Assembly: GCA_008828725.1 (NCBI GenBank)
Contig: MEHQ01002062.1
Location: 1 to 64,000, forward strand
DNA length: 64,000 nucleotides
Reading direction: 5' to 3'
DNA from: Saccharina japonica
Lineage: Eukaryota; Sar; Phaeophyceae; Laminariales; Laminariaceae
A model generated the notes under the pieces. It was not told where the DNA came from and ran no database searches. It was given only the letters and a program-made list of their open reading frames with translations. This document shows, piece after piece, positions 35,594-46,441 of this stretch (within the stretch, counting starts at the first letter, position 1; every line of letters starts with the position of its first letter). The position numbers were made by a program, and so were the translations under genes.

Positions 35594-35860
35594 CAGCGCG
35601 TGCTACGATAGAAGTAGAGGTATACCCTTTTCTGGCTAAACCGTTTTCTGAATGACTGGGCTCATTCGCCCCAAATCGTGAGACTTTTCATTCTTGTGTT
35701 GCGTTATGCTCCGTTGTATATATAGTTTGGCCATTGGAGTTGTACATCTGGCAGCATGTTTTTTTTTATTTTCCCCCAAAATCAGTTTCTGGGGAAGGGG
35801 TGGAGCTCCTCCAGTGATCACCCTCATAAACGTACATGGTGCACCCCCACTGCATGACCC
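35594..35860. mobile_element. Family A MITE
   Basis: Left end CGCGTGCTACGATAGAAG, interior with CTCCAGTGATCACC, degenerate right end GTGCACCCCCACTGCATGAC. Confidence 0.7.
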
Positions 35861-36260
35861 AGTTCGTGTTGCTGGGTAGACGTAACATAAACTGGACCAT
35901 CTAGGATAGGCAGTCTGTGGGTTGGACCTGGGTACTATGCAGACCCTGCACAGTACCTCAGAACGGTGGATTATTGTTAGTATCTAGATGATCGACATTG
36001 TGGTTATGTACGGTGTCTGAAACTTACACACAGGTGTTTATAATTTCAAGTGTTTTTGTTTTTTTTCTATAACGCCAGCGCCTTCTTACAGGTGTCAACC
36101 TCCGCCACACATGAAGTTAGACTTGTTGTGTTATCGAGCAAAAGCCTTGTTGCGTCAATTTCCAACCTTTGCAAAGAGGACGGGGTTGCTGTGTGTCGGA
36201 GCTCGGCATGTTTGAGAAATCAAAATGGTCTGACTGCGCGTTTGCCCTCGATAAATGCAG

Positions 36261-36318
36261 GTCAAACAGGGATTCGACGTATTGGACCTTGCGCCGGACG
36301 ATCACCACGCGCAGGACT
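36261..36318 (+). CDS. Patched-family protein, exon 15
   Basis: A 58-bp exon: VKQGFDVLDLAPDDHHAQD, matching the '--GL---DL-PDDS---D' segment at the start of the second luminal loop. Phase 0 in (AAATGCAG), phase 1 out (GAC-T before GTGAGT). The next intron (1,008 bp) includes a family A element ending at 37256. Confidence 0.9.
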
Positions 36319-36997
36319 GTGAGTGTTTGGTTCGTGCTTGCGGTACGTAGGGATTGTTAGAATGTACGATAGAAGAACTATCTGTTGTTCTGATCTTGAC
36401 AGATCTACGATAATATGAGACAACATGATCAGTCGAGAAGATCCTGGACGTCCTGCTTTAAGCTGCCCCAAACATTGCCTCGAGCAGCTCTAAGCATACC
36501 ATCTTCAGCGTCATACATATATATATTCGATGGGGACGAGAAGAACTCGCTGCTGCACGGCACCACACAAAAGGTCGCGCGCCCTGTACAGTTCCTACCA
36601 CGAAGTACGCGGAGGCACTAAGGCAGAAACGACACACGTTGACAAGTTTCACATTCAAGGCATGCTACGGTATGCGTAGCGCTAATTCTTTATGAGACTC
36701 ATCGCCCGCGGAGTTCAGTACTTTCCCCATAATACCGATATATAGAGACGAAATTGACGCTTAACGTCGGCCTGGCCTGTTGTAGGTCTCTTGTTTTAAT
36801 AATGTTGCAAAGCCATAAGGGGAATTGACGTCATTGGGTAGTTTGAAACTTGAAGAACCCCGTCAGTCAGACGTGTTTGCCTTTAATCGTAGCAAGCGAC
36901 CCAGAGTCAACCCCGTGATGCTACCATCAGCTAGCGTTGTGCCTTTCTCAGGTTCACTCCTTACTGGACAAACGCCACCCACCTGTTCTTGGCTCAA

Positions 36998-37256
36998 GAC
37001 GCGTGCTACGCTAGAGGTACTGCAGTACTTTTTGGCTAAAACGGTTCCCGAATGACGAGAGTCTCCTCAACCCATAATCTTCGGGTTTTCGTTTTTGCGT
37101 TGCCATTTTTTTCATTCTGCCCTTAAACCAGAGGATTTTGTTTTTGTCGGTGGGCACTTTTAGTTTTCTTCAAAATCAATGTTTGGGTGATGTATAGAGC
37201 TCCTCAAGAGACCGCGTTTCGAAAAAGCATGGTGCATCTCTACCGCGGCATGCGTC
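36998..37256. mobile_element. Family A MITE
   Basis: Ends GACGCGTGCTACGCTAGAGG and CTCTACCGCGGCATGCGTC, 259 bp, between exons 15 and 16. Flanks do not show a clean duplication. Confidence 0.8.
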
Positions 37257-37326
37257 ATTAGTCCCTCGCCTCAAGCACGTGTCACTCTTTGCCTCAACGT
37301 GGACGCATCCCCTCACCCGCCGACAG

Positions 37327-37427
37327 ATGCGAACGTTGCGAGAACGTATGAACTTGAGGTCGACTCCCAGTACGTCACGCTGGGCATCTATACCCGCGCG
37401 GTGGACTACCCGGACGCCCCCATTCAG
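37327..37427 (+). CDS. Patched-family protein, exon 16
   Basis: Residues about 576-609 of the second luminal loop: ANVARTYELEVDSQYVTLGI then YTRAVDYPDAPIQ. Phase 1 in (GCCGACAG; the split codon gives Tyr), phase 0 out before GTCAGC. The next intron (1,158 bp) holds one partial and one nearly full family A element. Confidence 0.85.
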
Positions 37428-38175
37428 GTCAGCAGGGGGTTTCCAAGGTCGCAGGCGTGCGTGACACGATAAGGGTTAGACGCGTTAACCAAACGCGATG
37501 GACAATATGGGGGTAGGTGTAGCACTTGAATGCGTGGGGGCCCCTGCCTTGAAGGTGCTTTTCCATAGCCCCCGCCAACAACCAAATGACAGGGCTATTT
37601 AACCCAAAATCGTCAGAATTCCATAACTTGGGTTGAATTGTTTTTCTTCGCATCGTAAGGCCATCGGATATACTGTAGTAGCACTTTTGGTTTCCTCCAA
37701 AATCAGTTTATGGGTGAGGCATCGAGCTCCTCAAGTGACCACCACCCCGAGGAACAAACATGGTGCACCCCTATCGTAGCATGCGCCCAGGGCTTGCGGA
37801 TGTCGTTTTGCAGTACACATTGGATGCGACGTTTAATGGGGTAGCTCCTTGGTAGGTATGCGTCGCGTCAGTGGGAAAAGGTTTGGGCTTGAACACGAAC
37901 GAGTTAAAAACAAACAATCAACCCCTGTAGTACCGTAGTGTCCCCCGAAGCGGACCTCCCTGAACAAAAGAGACGCATAAAGCTACTTACTGTACGGCGG
38001 TGGTAGCGCGTATTGGTTTGTGAGGGTCTTCATGGCGCGAGCTACAACAGCGTATGTATGCCTTGCATCGCTTGCACCTCGAAAGTTTTTATTGACTTAC
38101 TTACCTTGGCCATTGAATCGCTCATTGGGTTGCCCGTTCTGGGTGGGGTAGATATTTTCCTCCGAGTGGGGGCGG

Positions 38176-38443
38176 CGCGCGCTACGATAGAGGTAGTCCC
38201 AGTGACACTTTATGGCTGAAACGTTTTCTGAATTACCTATTAAAGGCTCATTGAATCCAAATCGTCGGAGTTCCAGTCTTGTGTTCCAATATTTTTCATC
38301 AGGGTGTAATTAGATAATTAGGTCATGAAGTCGTTCACCGGGTAGAACTTTTATTTCCGTATTTTTTGTTTTTGGTAAGTTATGGAGCTCCTCAAGTGCG
38401 GAGCTCGACAAAAACATGGTACACTTCTATCGTAGCATGCATC
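38176..38443. mobile_element. Family A MITE
   Basis: Left end CGCGCTACGATAGAGGTAG, right end CACTTCTATCGTAGCATGCA. A partial A element with a similar right end lies at about 37500-37790. Confidence 0.75.
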
Positions 38444-38585
38444 TGGGAAGCCTCTGAAACGGTTCTGCGCACCCCAACCGTAACATGCAGCAGCCTAAAG
38501 TGGTTTGCGTCGATAACTAATTGTGCTGATCCCCGTCCAAATGTTTTCTCGAATTTCCGTACCGTTTGGGGGCGGACGCGCTCAG

Positions 38586-38698
38586 GCCCAGCTTCAGGCC
38601 ACAGACGCGTTGATGGCGGAGAGGCCGCACGTCGTGGGACCCGTAACGTCGTGGCTGACAACATTTTTGGAGTGGGCCGACAACACCACGGAGTACAG
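38586..38698 (+). CDS. Patched-family protein, exon 17
   Basis: Residues about 610-646 of the second luminal loop: AQLQATDALMAERPHVVGPV then TSWLTTFLEWADN. It fits the 'V--SW---F--W' region of Patched proteins. Phase 0 in (GCGCTCAG), phase 2 out (TAC-AG before GTGAGC). NTT at the end is a possible N-glycosylation site. In the next intron (472 bp) I see nothing recognisable. Confidence 0.87.
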
Positions 38699-39170
38699 GT
38701 GAGCCCCGGACGTGGGCTAGGGTAGGGTTGTAAGCACCCTGGCGTTTCTGAGGCGTCTTGGTTAAGGGGGCCTGTACTCGTGCCTGACAAAGCCACAGAC
38801 GGTGAGAAAAGAAATGAAATTTAGAACGCCACACGATCCCATGGGTCAATGATCAAAACGTGATTTAGGCAAAGGCGCACCGGATCCAAGGACACATGCG
38901 TACCAGATATTCGCTGTACAGCTAGTCCACGGTGGTATTGTCGAATGCCCTATCTTCTTGGCCTAGTTTTGACTGGGGTTTGGCTGACATGTAGACCTCC
39001 TCCTATAAATGCCGTACACACAACTACCACCCGGTAGAATATAACCTGTTGACTGTATCTTCATGAGTGAAACGCGCAAACAATTTCATCGCCAACAGCC
39101 ACGCTGCTGACTGTGGAAATTATGTGCGGCAATGCGGTACCGCGCCAACATTTATGGTTGCCCCATCCAG

Positions 39171-39312
39171 CGCTAACGTAGGGGCCTCTGGAGGGTACCT
39201 CGTTTTCGAGGACCGGGACACGTTCTACCCAGCCCTGAACGACTTCATCGAGGACGGAGTCAACGCACGATTCAAGTCGGACATCGTCTACACGAGCGAC
39301 GGCGAGATCGAG
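39171..39312 (+). CDS. Patched-family protein, exon 18 (GC donor)
   Basis: Residues about 647-694: GASGGYLVFEDRDTFYPALN then DFIEDGVNARFKSDIVY and GEIE. It follows the family's 'F---L--FL-------Y--DI-----G-I-ASR' region. Phase 2 in (ATCCAG), phase 0 out at GAG. The exon is followed by GCAAGT, the consensus of the rare GC-AG intron class, and phase with exon 19 is kept only there. The 2,258-bp intron holds the A element 39761-40021 and a reversed SINE. Confidence 0.85.
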
Positions 39313-39760
39313 GCAAGTCGAAATCTGGACTTTGTGGTCGTCCGGGGACGTCCACGTCTCTTATCGCTGTTACAGCATTCAATCAGGCCTTTGGGTTGGG
39401 TCGGTGTGTTCTTTTCTCCAGGGTAAAATGATACACAGGTATTTCACTCATGTCGCCGAGGGTGGTTATGTCCCCTCGGGTGGTACAGCCGTGCCGACCC
39501 TGTGTTGAACTCGGTCTACCCAGTCATTCCAGCTAACTCTAACCAGCGGCGCAGTTCATATAAAACAACAACTCCACATTCCTGAAAAACGGCACGGCTG
39601 TACGTAATGGAAACCAATACGGTGTGGTTCGATATCTGAACGAATCTAAGAAAACGTGGGTTTTGAAGTGCTTTTCTTACTTGGTTTTAGTATTTCCCCT
39701 CTCGTCTGGGTGTCGAATATGGGTAGTGGGGTGCCTGCCTGTATTTTCACGTGCCCCCCT

Positions 39761-40021
39761 GACGCATGCTACGGTAGCCTGCATGCAGGTGCACTATGCT
39801 GCTTTCTGAGGGTGTTATGGTCACTTGAGGAACTCTATACCTCACCCAAAACCTGATTTTGGAGGAAAATAAAAGTGCTACCTACCTGATGAACATTGGA
39901 TGGTCTAAGCTTAAAAGCAACACTATTGCACCACAACCATGAAAGCGATTTTGGGTTTAGGAGCTCGATCGTTCAGAAAACATTTCAGCCAAACAGTGTT
40001 ACCTCAATCTTAGCACGCGTC
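39761..40021. mobile_element. Family A MITE, TSD CCCT, with CCTGCATGCAGG insert
   Basis: Ends GACGCATGCTACGGTAGCCT and AATCTTAGCACGCGTC, 261 bp, perfect CCCT flanks. Confidence 0.92.
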
Positions 40022-40369
40022 CCCTGATCTTACAACTGCACCCAGTGACAGGGGTGTACGCGGCATTCCCCATGGCACTACATAGGACGCCCCTGTACGT
40101 TTACTGGGGGCGGTACAGCAGTAGCTCGAACGAAATATGGTCACTTTCATTTGAAAACATTGTTTGTCTTTTGGGGGTACATGTCGGGTTTCGATGCCTA
40201 TCGCCCCCCCTAAACATTCGCCTACTACAAGATATAACCCATGAGATCCACGGACTAATGGCGAAACATATCTCGTGCAAGACCACAAGCTATTTGTATC
40301 GTCATTCGCGCATTCCGCAGCCGTAGGGGTGCATCTGGTATTTTCCCAAACCGGCAAGTGCTACACTTT

Positions 40370-40615
40370 CTTTTTCGTTTTTTACCATCCCATGTACTAT
40401 CTTCGCCCGTCTTGTTCTCTCTCCCTCTTTAGTTGTAACTCATATCCGGGGCCAGCCACTAAGTAGGCTATTCTCCTCCCTCCTCACTACGGTACGTGCC
40501 TTGCATTTTTATCGCGATAATATTTTAGCACTTTCTTCCCTCGTCGACTCTCCTCGTCGAATTCCTTGTCGAATCTCGTCGAAGTTCTCGTCGACTCTCG
40601 TCGAATTCTACTATA
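40370..40615 (-). mobile_element. SINE family S, partial, reversed
   Basis: Reverse complement of the body and tail; a short degenerate CTCGTCGAATT repeat at its 5' side (40556-40610) looks like local expansion of the SINE's own GACGAG motif. Confidence 0.7.
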
Positions 40616-41570
40616 CAGATAACAAAACCAGATGACAATACCATATGGTTTGTCTTAACATCATAATTGCGGTTCCTAAGGCCGGAAAGCGTTAAGAAAC
40701 AGTATACGCCTAACCTGGAAAAAGCAACGACAGGGCCTGTGTAGGTCTATATCGAGATAAATTGTGTGTTTTACTGGGAACATTGATAAACAGGACAATT
40801 TTCCTTTTTTGTACAACAATATTTGGTTCGACTTACTATGGCCCCCTGCAATAAAAGCAAACGAAAAGGGGTGCCTCACTGAAACATTTCTGAATTTTAA
40901 GAAGCGCCATCAGTCTCAGTGACACAAATACGTTTACCAACAAATACTGCGAGCCTGCACCCGTCCACTGTAACGTGGTTTGATTGCGCTCTAGCCACCC
41001 ACACGTTAGGAACCACTCTGCCTATACGCAGGGGTAAGTCTGGTTCGTGTATCTTGTGCTCTTCTTCCGCGCTGGAGTCAAGCACCGGCAAAATAGGAGC
41101 GCAATTTGTCAAAAAGAAGTTGTCCTATTTTGGTATATTGTTTCAGTTCGTTTGTACCTACTGTGTTAACTCCAACAGTTGGTCGAAACCAAAGCGTACA
41201 TATCGGCTACAAAGCAGAGCCTACTACCGGGTATAAAACGGTTCGGCCTACTCGTACCATACCTCAAGACATTTACATGTAAAAAAGTATTTCATCCCAC
41301 CTCTGCCCTCTTCTATTACAGATATTTATCCGCAGACCACGGGGTCATTGGCTGAGTCGCACTCTATACAGTCTCCTAAATGTCACAACGATGCTCTATT
41401 TCACCGGGAACACGTCGCATGATGACAAGTGAACCGGCATGTGCTACTGCTGAGTATGGTATACAATAATGATGTCGTATCCTCATGAACCGAAGCCCTA
41501 TTCGTTCAGGTGACCACCGCACCGCGCTCGCATGGGGCTCCGCTTTGTTTTCATCGCATCGTTGCCACAG

Positions 41571-41717
41571 ATCAGTCGGTCCACGATGTTCCTGGTTGGG
41601 CTAACCGACACGCAGCCGTACATCGATTCGCTAATGGACGTTCGGGACGTCGCGGACCAATCAGAGCTCGACCCGAAGCCGTTCGGATTCTCCTTCGTTT
41701 TCATTTACGTGGAACAG
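41571..41717 (+). CDS. Patched-family protein, exon 19
   Basis: Forty-nine codons, phase 0 at both ends. ISRSTMFLVGLTDTQPYIDS, then LMDVRDVADQSELDP and FGFSFVFIYVEQ, matching the end of the second loop ('SR---------A---R-I-D-----P-F-FS--FIF-EQY') before TM8. The acceptor TTGCCACAG at 41570 is the one that keeps phase; an upstream AG at 41509 would bring in an immediate TGA. The next intron is 809 bp, without a clear element. Confidence 0.88.
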
Positions 41718-42526
41718 GTGCGTACTATTCATACGTCGTTCAAGCGAAGCCTGGGAGGGCTTTGTAAGTGAAATAAAAAACGAAACACCTATTTTTGTAC
41801 CAGAATGATTTTGAGGGTGGTACAAGGCCCCTCGCGAGAGGTACCTAGACTACTAATGTGGGTGCCGTATTGGTCTCATTGTAGGGGCGGTATGAGCCAG
41901 CCAACCTCACCGGTACTATAGTGGTAGTAACCAGCATTACTTAGCGCCCCGCAGACCCTTCTCCCACACTGGTTTATCCCGACTGTGAAAAGCGAGTTCG
42001 CCTGTACCTATATAGAACAGGTATAGGTCTTCCACATCCGACCCCGCCCGACTCACGAGGTCTGGTGTTGGTCCGAGAGACTCCATATCTCACACCAAAC
42101 ATTCACATTTGAAAATATACGATATGAATGTGCAAACGGTATAATTAAAGGGGTAGATTATCGACATCACGAACAACAGTGCAGTAGGCCACTGGAGTCG
42201 ATGTTATTGCGATGTGTCATCTAGCAAAGGGTTTCATTCACTACACCTAACCTTCGCCCCAAAACTTTGCGGACAATCGATTGAGAGTTGTTTGGTTTCC
42301 CGCCCTTTCAGACCTCTTTGCTGGCTACGCCCTCTCCACGTGCGACCGCCGGTTATGGTGGTCAACATGTGCAATGCTTGCTGTTGTTCCTTCTGTCGAT
42401 TGACGGCTACCCACCGCTATCGTGAACTCCCTCAGTCAATTCGACTCAAATGGATGTGCACCCTTTGCTCGAATCCCCCCGTGCGTTGCTTGCTGCCCAC
42501 TATGCTCTCCGCTTACGATATGTCAG

Positions 42527-42646
42527 TTGGTGGTCATCTACGGGGAACTGCTGCTGAATTTCCTTTTGGCGTTGGTGGCCGTCGCCGTGCTGAGCTTCCT
42601 GGTTCTCGGGAGGGCGGTCATTGTGTTCCTTGTCTGTCTTACGGTG
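42527..42646 (+). CDS. Patched-family protein, exon 20 (TM8 and start of TM9)
   Basis: Forty codons, phase 0 at both ends (acceptor ATATGTCAG, donor GTAAAT). LVVIYGELLLNFLLALVAVA, then VLSFLVLGRAVIVFLVCLTV: the family's 'L-----L-----L-V-VV----L-----A-LVVLTV' with TM8 and the beginning of TM9. The next intron (818 bp) contains the A element 42725-42996. Confidence 0.9.
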
Positions 42647-42724
42647 GTAAATGATGCATGCACTTCTTCAAGCCTAAGCTAGGGCCAGGGCCGGGCGTGT
42701 CTAGGGTGTGCGTTACAGCGCGCA

Positions 42725-42996
42725 GACGCATGCTACGGTAGAGGTGCACCTGTATCCAGTACATTTTTCTGATAGTGGTCACTTGAGGGCTCTACACCTT
42801 ACCCGAAAAGATCAGGTGTTGGAGGAAATAAAAGTGCTACTAAAGTAAACGATCAACAATCCCATGGCCCAAGTATCATAAATGGAACTATTGGAACAGA
42901 AAAACAAACTCCGACGACTATGGGCTAAGGAGCCTTTAAGAGATCATTCAGAAACCGTTTCAGCGAAAACCTGCTACTTCGATCGTAGTACGCGTC
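42725..42996. mobile_element. Family A MITE, TSD CGCA
   Basis: Ends GACGCATGCTACGGTAGAGG and GATCGTAGTACGCGTC, 272 bp, perfect CGCA flanks. Confidence 0.92.
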
Positions 42997-43464
42997 CGCA
43001 TAGTACGTGCATATACAGCATGTCAAGTACTTCGTATTTGAAGCCCTGCTTCCGGTACGATTGGGTTTTCAGTGCCCACACGTGTGTTTGTTATTAAAGG
43101 GTATGCTTGTTTGTGTTGTTTCCTGACAATGCCATGCACTGCAGTAGGTGACAGTTCAGCGATAAACTACGCCGCCGACTCCGTTTGCTGATCCATCTGT
43201 TTCAGCCGGCAGGCATACCGCTCTTCATATGTCGACGGCCTAGCAAACACCAATCGCGAACGCAAACCTTGCCAGTCGCGATCCAGACACACATTCTGTC
43301 AAGGTGGCTGTCCCTGCTGTTGCTGCCGCTCTTTACGCGTTAGGTTTGGTAAATGTGGTTCGACCATCGATGAACTTCTCTAAAATAGCCTATTCATGAT
43401 ATTTGGTTGCTTCAGCCCCCTAAAACTAAACCTTTACCGGTATTTCCGCACCATCGTGTCTTAG

Positions 43465-43537
43465 GCAATAATCGATGTGGACCTACTAGGGTTTGTGTAT
43501 CACTGGGGCCTGGAGATCAACGGAGTTACAGTCGTCG
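43465..43537 (+). CDS. Patched-family protein, exon 21 (TM9)
   Basis: AIIDVDLLGFVYHWGLEING then VTVV, matching 'DV-G-M-LWG---NAVS-VN'. Phase 0 in (GTGTCTTAG), phase 1 out (GTC-G before GTGAGT). The leftover G pairs with AG of exon 22 in either duplicated copy to give Glu. The intron to copy 1 is 2,359 bp and includes the left part of the large duplication. Confidence 0.9.
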
Positions 43538-44916
43538 GTGAGTCGTACGATGCGCACCCCCTTATGACCGCACCGTGTCTATTCGGACGCTCCGCTCGCT
43601 TAACAAGCAATAGCACATCTCACACCGACACCTAAACGTGCCACAAACACGCCTCACACGGAAACACGCGTGCTGCACCAGGGCTAGCACGGTCTGGTAA
43701 AAAAAGGTGTGAACGGTGTATGTCAATTTTCAACTAAGGAACTACAGAGCCACACCATCTTTTTATTCTTCACAAATATAAATAAAACAAAACCATATAC
43801 GTATAGGGATCCAGCCCATTTGGTTGTTGGTCATCGTCTTGCGCGACACCAAGCCAGCCATGCAACATATGTTCGGAACCATATACAATTTCAACCCCTA
43901 GGGGAACGCAAGCGTGTAATGGCATGGGCTAGGAAGGCAGGAAATGACGACATGACCTCTGTGTAGGCAATTGGTCCGTTTTCGTATAACTTGGATGGCA
44001 TTCGTGTTCGGGGTATTTATAAGATCTGAGGTCTATACTTGAAGCCGATCGAGACAGATGGCATCTGGCTCGGGGATTAATAAAAGCTATTTCTCTTCTA
44101 CGCTTGATTCTACGGAAAGCGGGTAACACCAAGGATGGTAATAGACAAGCCTCTGCAAGGGAGACACTCTGTGTCTCACCCAGTCATATAACAAGAGCGT
44201 ATTGCGAAACAAGGAGGCTTTTCTTTCGAATAAGTTTAGGTCAAGGAGGGCACTTACAAGAAGCCGTTTTAACCCAAAAGTTATATCCGTATAGTAGCAC
44301 GGGTTAGGGTGCATATTGGGAAGAAGAAGGGGGCAAGGACAATAAATGGAGTATTATTGTAGATAAATCTGGGCGGGAAGTCGACATAGAAGGATGATAG
44401 ACTTTGCGCATAGATTTCCTTGGTTTCCGTGGTTTTCTTCTTTCGGGAATGTTATGAGTGACCAATGTTGAAGCTCATGCTGCACATTGTCGGATGGCAA
44501 AGATGATAGATAATAATAGGGAGACACCTACATTTTTTCTGAGGGTATTATACTCACTCGATTGTAATGCAGGGGTTCACTTATATTTGTTTGAGGTTAT
44601 GGTACTCAGTATACGAGCTCTGTGTATATTGCCCTCCAGAATTCAGTTTCAAGGGGCCTCCAGAATTCAGTTTCAGGAAATAGAGCCTACTTCCTGCGGC
44701 GAGCAAATTCCATCGCTTAGGTGCGTTGGTAAAACCAACACGCAAGGTGTAAGGTAGTTAAGCAGATAAGTAGGTCCCTCCGGCAGAAATAGTGCCTTAA
44801 AAGACGTCCGTGGTGTGGGTAGTATAGCGAGTTCCTGTGCTATAGTCAGGCGAAGAACCTACGAAAAGTACACGTGCAAACCTACCGGTGCATGCCTCCA
44901 AAATGAAACCGGAGGG

Positions 44917-45373
44917 GACGCGATCTACGATAGGGGAGCAATCCCACGGTAGGGGTACCACTTTTTGGCTTCATATTTTCTGACCGGTTGAGCTCCTCAC
45001 GTGAGTAACCACCAGATACTATTAATACTTTACCGGTATGTTGGTTTTGCGCTACCGCATTGAAATGCTTGGTCGGGTTGCGCGAACGAATGTTTCCGAA
45101 GTCATGTTTCGCATGAGATATTGAGCTCCTCATGTGAGGAGCTCAGAAAATTCTGCTGCGCCCCTACCGTGGGATGAGTCAGGGCTAGAATTGTTTGGAT
45201 AAAATATGTTGTTGATAAATTCCGTTTGGTACACCCTAGGCCGTGGTATCATTCGACGGGGGTTGCAGGTTCAAGTGTTTCCGAAAAACAGGTTTTTACA
45301 TAGTATTTGTATAGAGCTCGTCAAGGGATGAGCCTCAGAAACAGGATCCTGCGCCTCTACCTTGGCATGTGTC
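44917..45373. mobile_element. Family A MITE interrupted by family B (copy 1)
   Basis: Left end GACGCGATCTACGATAGGG is separated from the remainder (GGGCTAGAATTG to TACCTTGGCATGTGTC) by the family B element. The uninterrupted counterpart in copy 2 is 50772-50979. Confidence 0.85.
44936..45180. mobile_element. Family B MITE, TSD AGGG, absent from copy 2
   Basis: Ends GAGCAATCCCACGGTAGGGG and CCCCTACCGTGGGATGAGTC, 245 bp. AGGG lies on both sides; copy 2 has a single AGGG in GATAGGGCTAG at the same point, a clean empty site. Confidence 0.95.
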
Positions 45374-45896
45374 ACATCTACTGGGGATTCAATATCACAT
45401 ATACTTCGAGTCAGAAAACACAACGGAACGTTACTCCAGCGATAAGACACGGCTTATTGAGTTGTTCATGATTTGACGAGTATGCTTAACGCTATCCGTA
45501 ATACGTAATGTGTGGTGGTTGTGATCGTGCAGACCCGTTCACAATATGCTCCCGCTTATTTCGGGAGAAGTATATTGCGACAGTATACCTTTTGCACCAC
45601 CATGACTGTGTGCATCAAATTAACACCTACTGCACGAAACCCGATACATCCTTTCATGGTGCGTTTTGTTTCGTCGGATGTTGTGCCGACATAAATAATG
45701 TAGAGTGATTGTGGTTCAATCCAATCGTGCAGGGACGTTACAAAATGCCCCCCGTGACTTCGGGAGGATGACCACAGTACCTACCACCACCATTACGACT
45801 GTGTGCATCAAAAGGACGCCTTACACCCGATGCCTCCTTTGATCGTCGTTTTTGTTTTCGTCGGATGACCTGCCGCTATGTATGTCGCATGCCCAG

Positions 45897-45964
45897 AGTT
45901 GGTGATGGCGGTTGGGCTGGTCGTGGACTACATGGTGCATATCGTGCACTATTTTCTACACCAG
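45897..45964 (+). CDS. Patched-family protein, exon 22, copy 1 (TM10)
   Basis: A 68-bp exon encoding (E)LVMAVGLVVDYMVHIVHYFL then HQ, the diagnostic Patched TM10 motif 'NLV-A-GLSVDY--HI-H-F'. Phase 1 in (GCCCAG), phase 0 out before GTACGT, so it joins exon 23 directly. It lies in copy 1 of the large duplication; the same 68 bases recur at 51478-51545. Two imperfect 51-bp units follow, the second starting with another GTACG (see findings). Confidence 0.93.
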
Positions 45965-46182
45965 GTACGTGTCTAAATAGGCGGTGGGTACGGGGTGAGA
46001 TTTGGTCAAAAATGGGTACGCGTCTAAAGAAGCGGTGGGTATGTGGTGAGATTAGGTACACAAATGTCTTAAACTACACTGCTTTGTTGAGGGAGAACAG
46101 ACTAATCGGAACCAAACATGGTGTGTGGAACCAAATATAGCGTGTTCAACACTTGAGGGCACCTGCTTTGTGACACACGGCA

Positions 46183-46441
46183 AGACAGAAGTGCGCTGTT
46201 TATTTTCTGAGGTTCCTCACTTGATTTCAGTGTAGGGGTATATCTCGCTCAGCCCAAAAACTGATGTTTGACAAACTTGAGCGTTCAACTCGATGAGAAA
46301 TCCCATATTAGCCTATGCGCAACCAAACAACAGTTTGCAAAAACACAGAATGGCATTTCGACGAATCAGGGCTAAGGACCCTTTAATAGGCCATTCAGAA
46401 AACAGTTTATACAAAATGTTACACCCCTATCACCCCTCGTC
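46183..46441. mobile_element. Family A-like MITE, old (copy 1; also 51765-52023)
   Basis: Interior motifs CTGAGGTTCCTCACTTG, GACGAATCAGGGCTAAGGAC and right end CACCCCTATCACCCCTCGTC; ends are worn. A further worn A element lies at about 46955-47256. Confidence 0.6.

Noticed and set aside
36050-36322. 90-codon frame before exon 15 as part of the Patched-family coding sequence
   Set aside because: It is in a different frame from the conserved GFDVLDLAPDD segment; the acceptor at 36260 gives the homologous frame.
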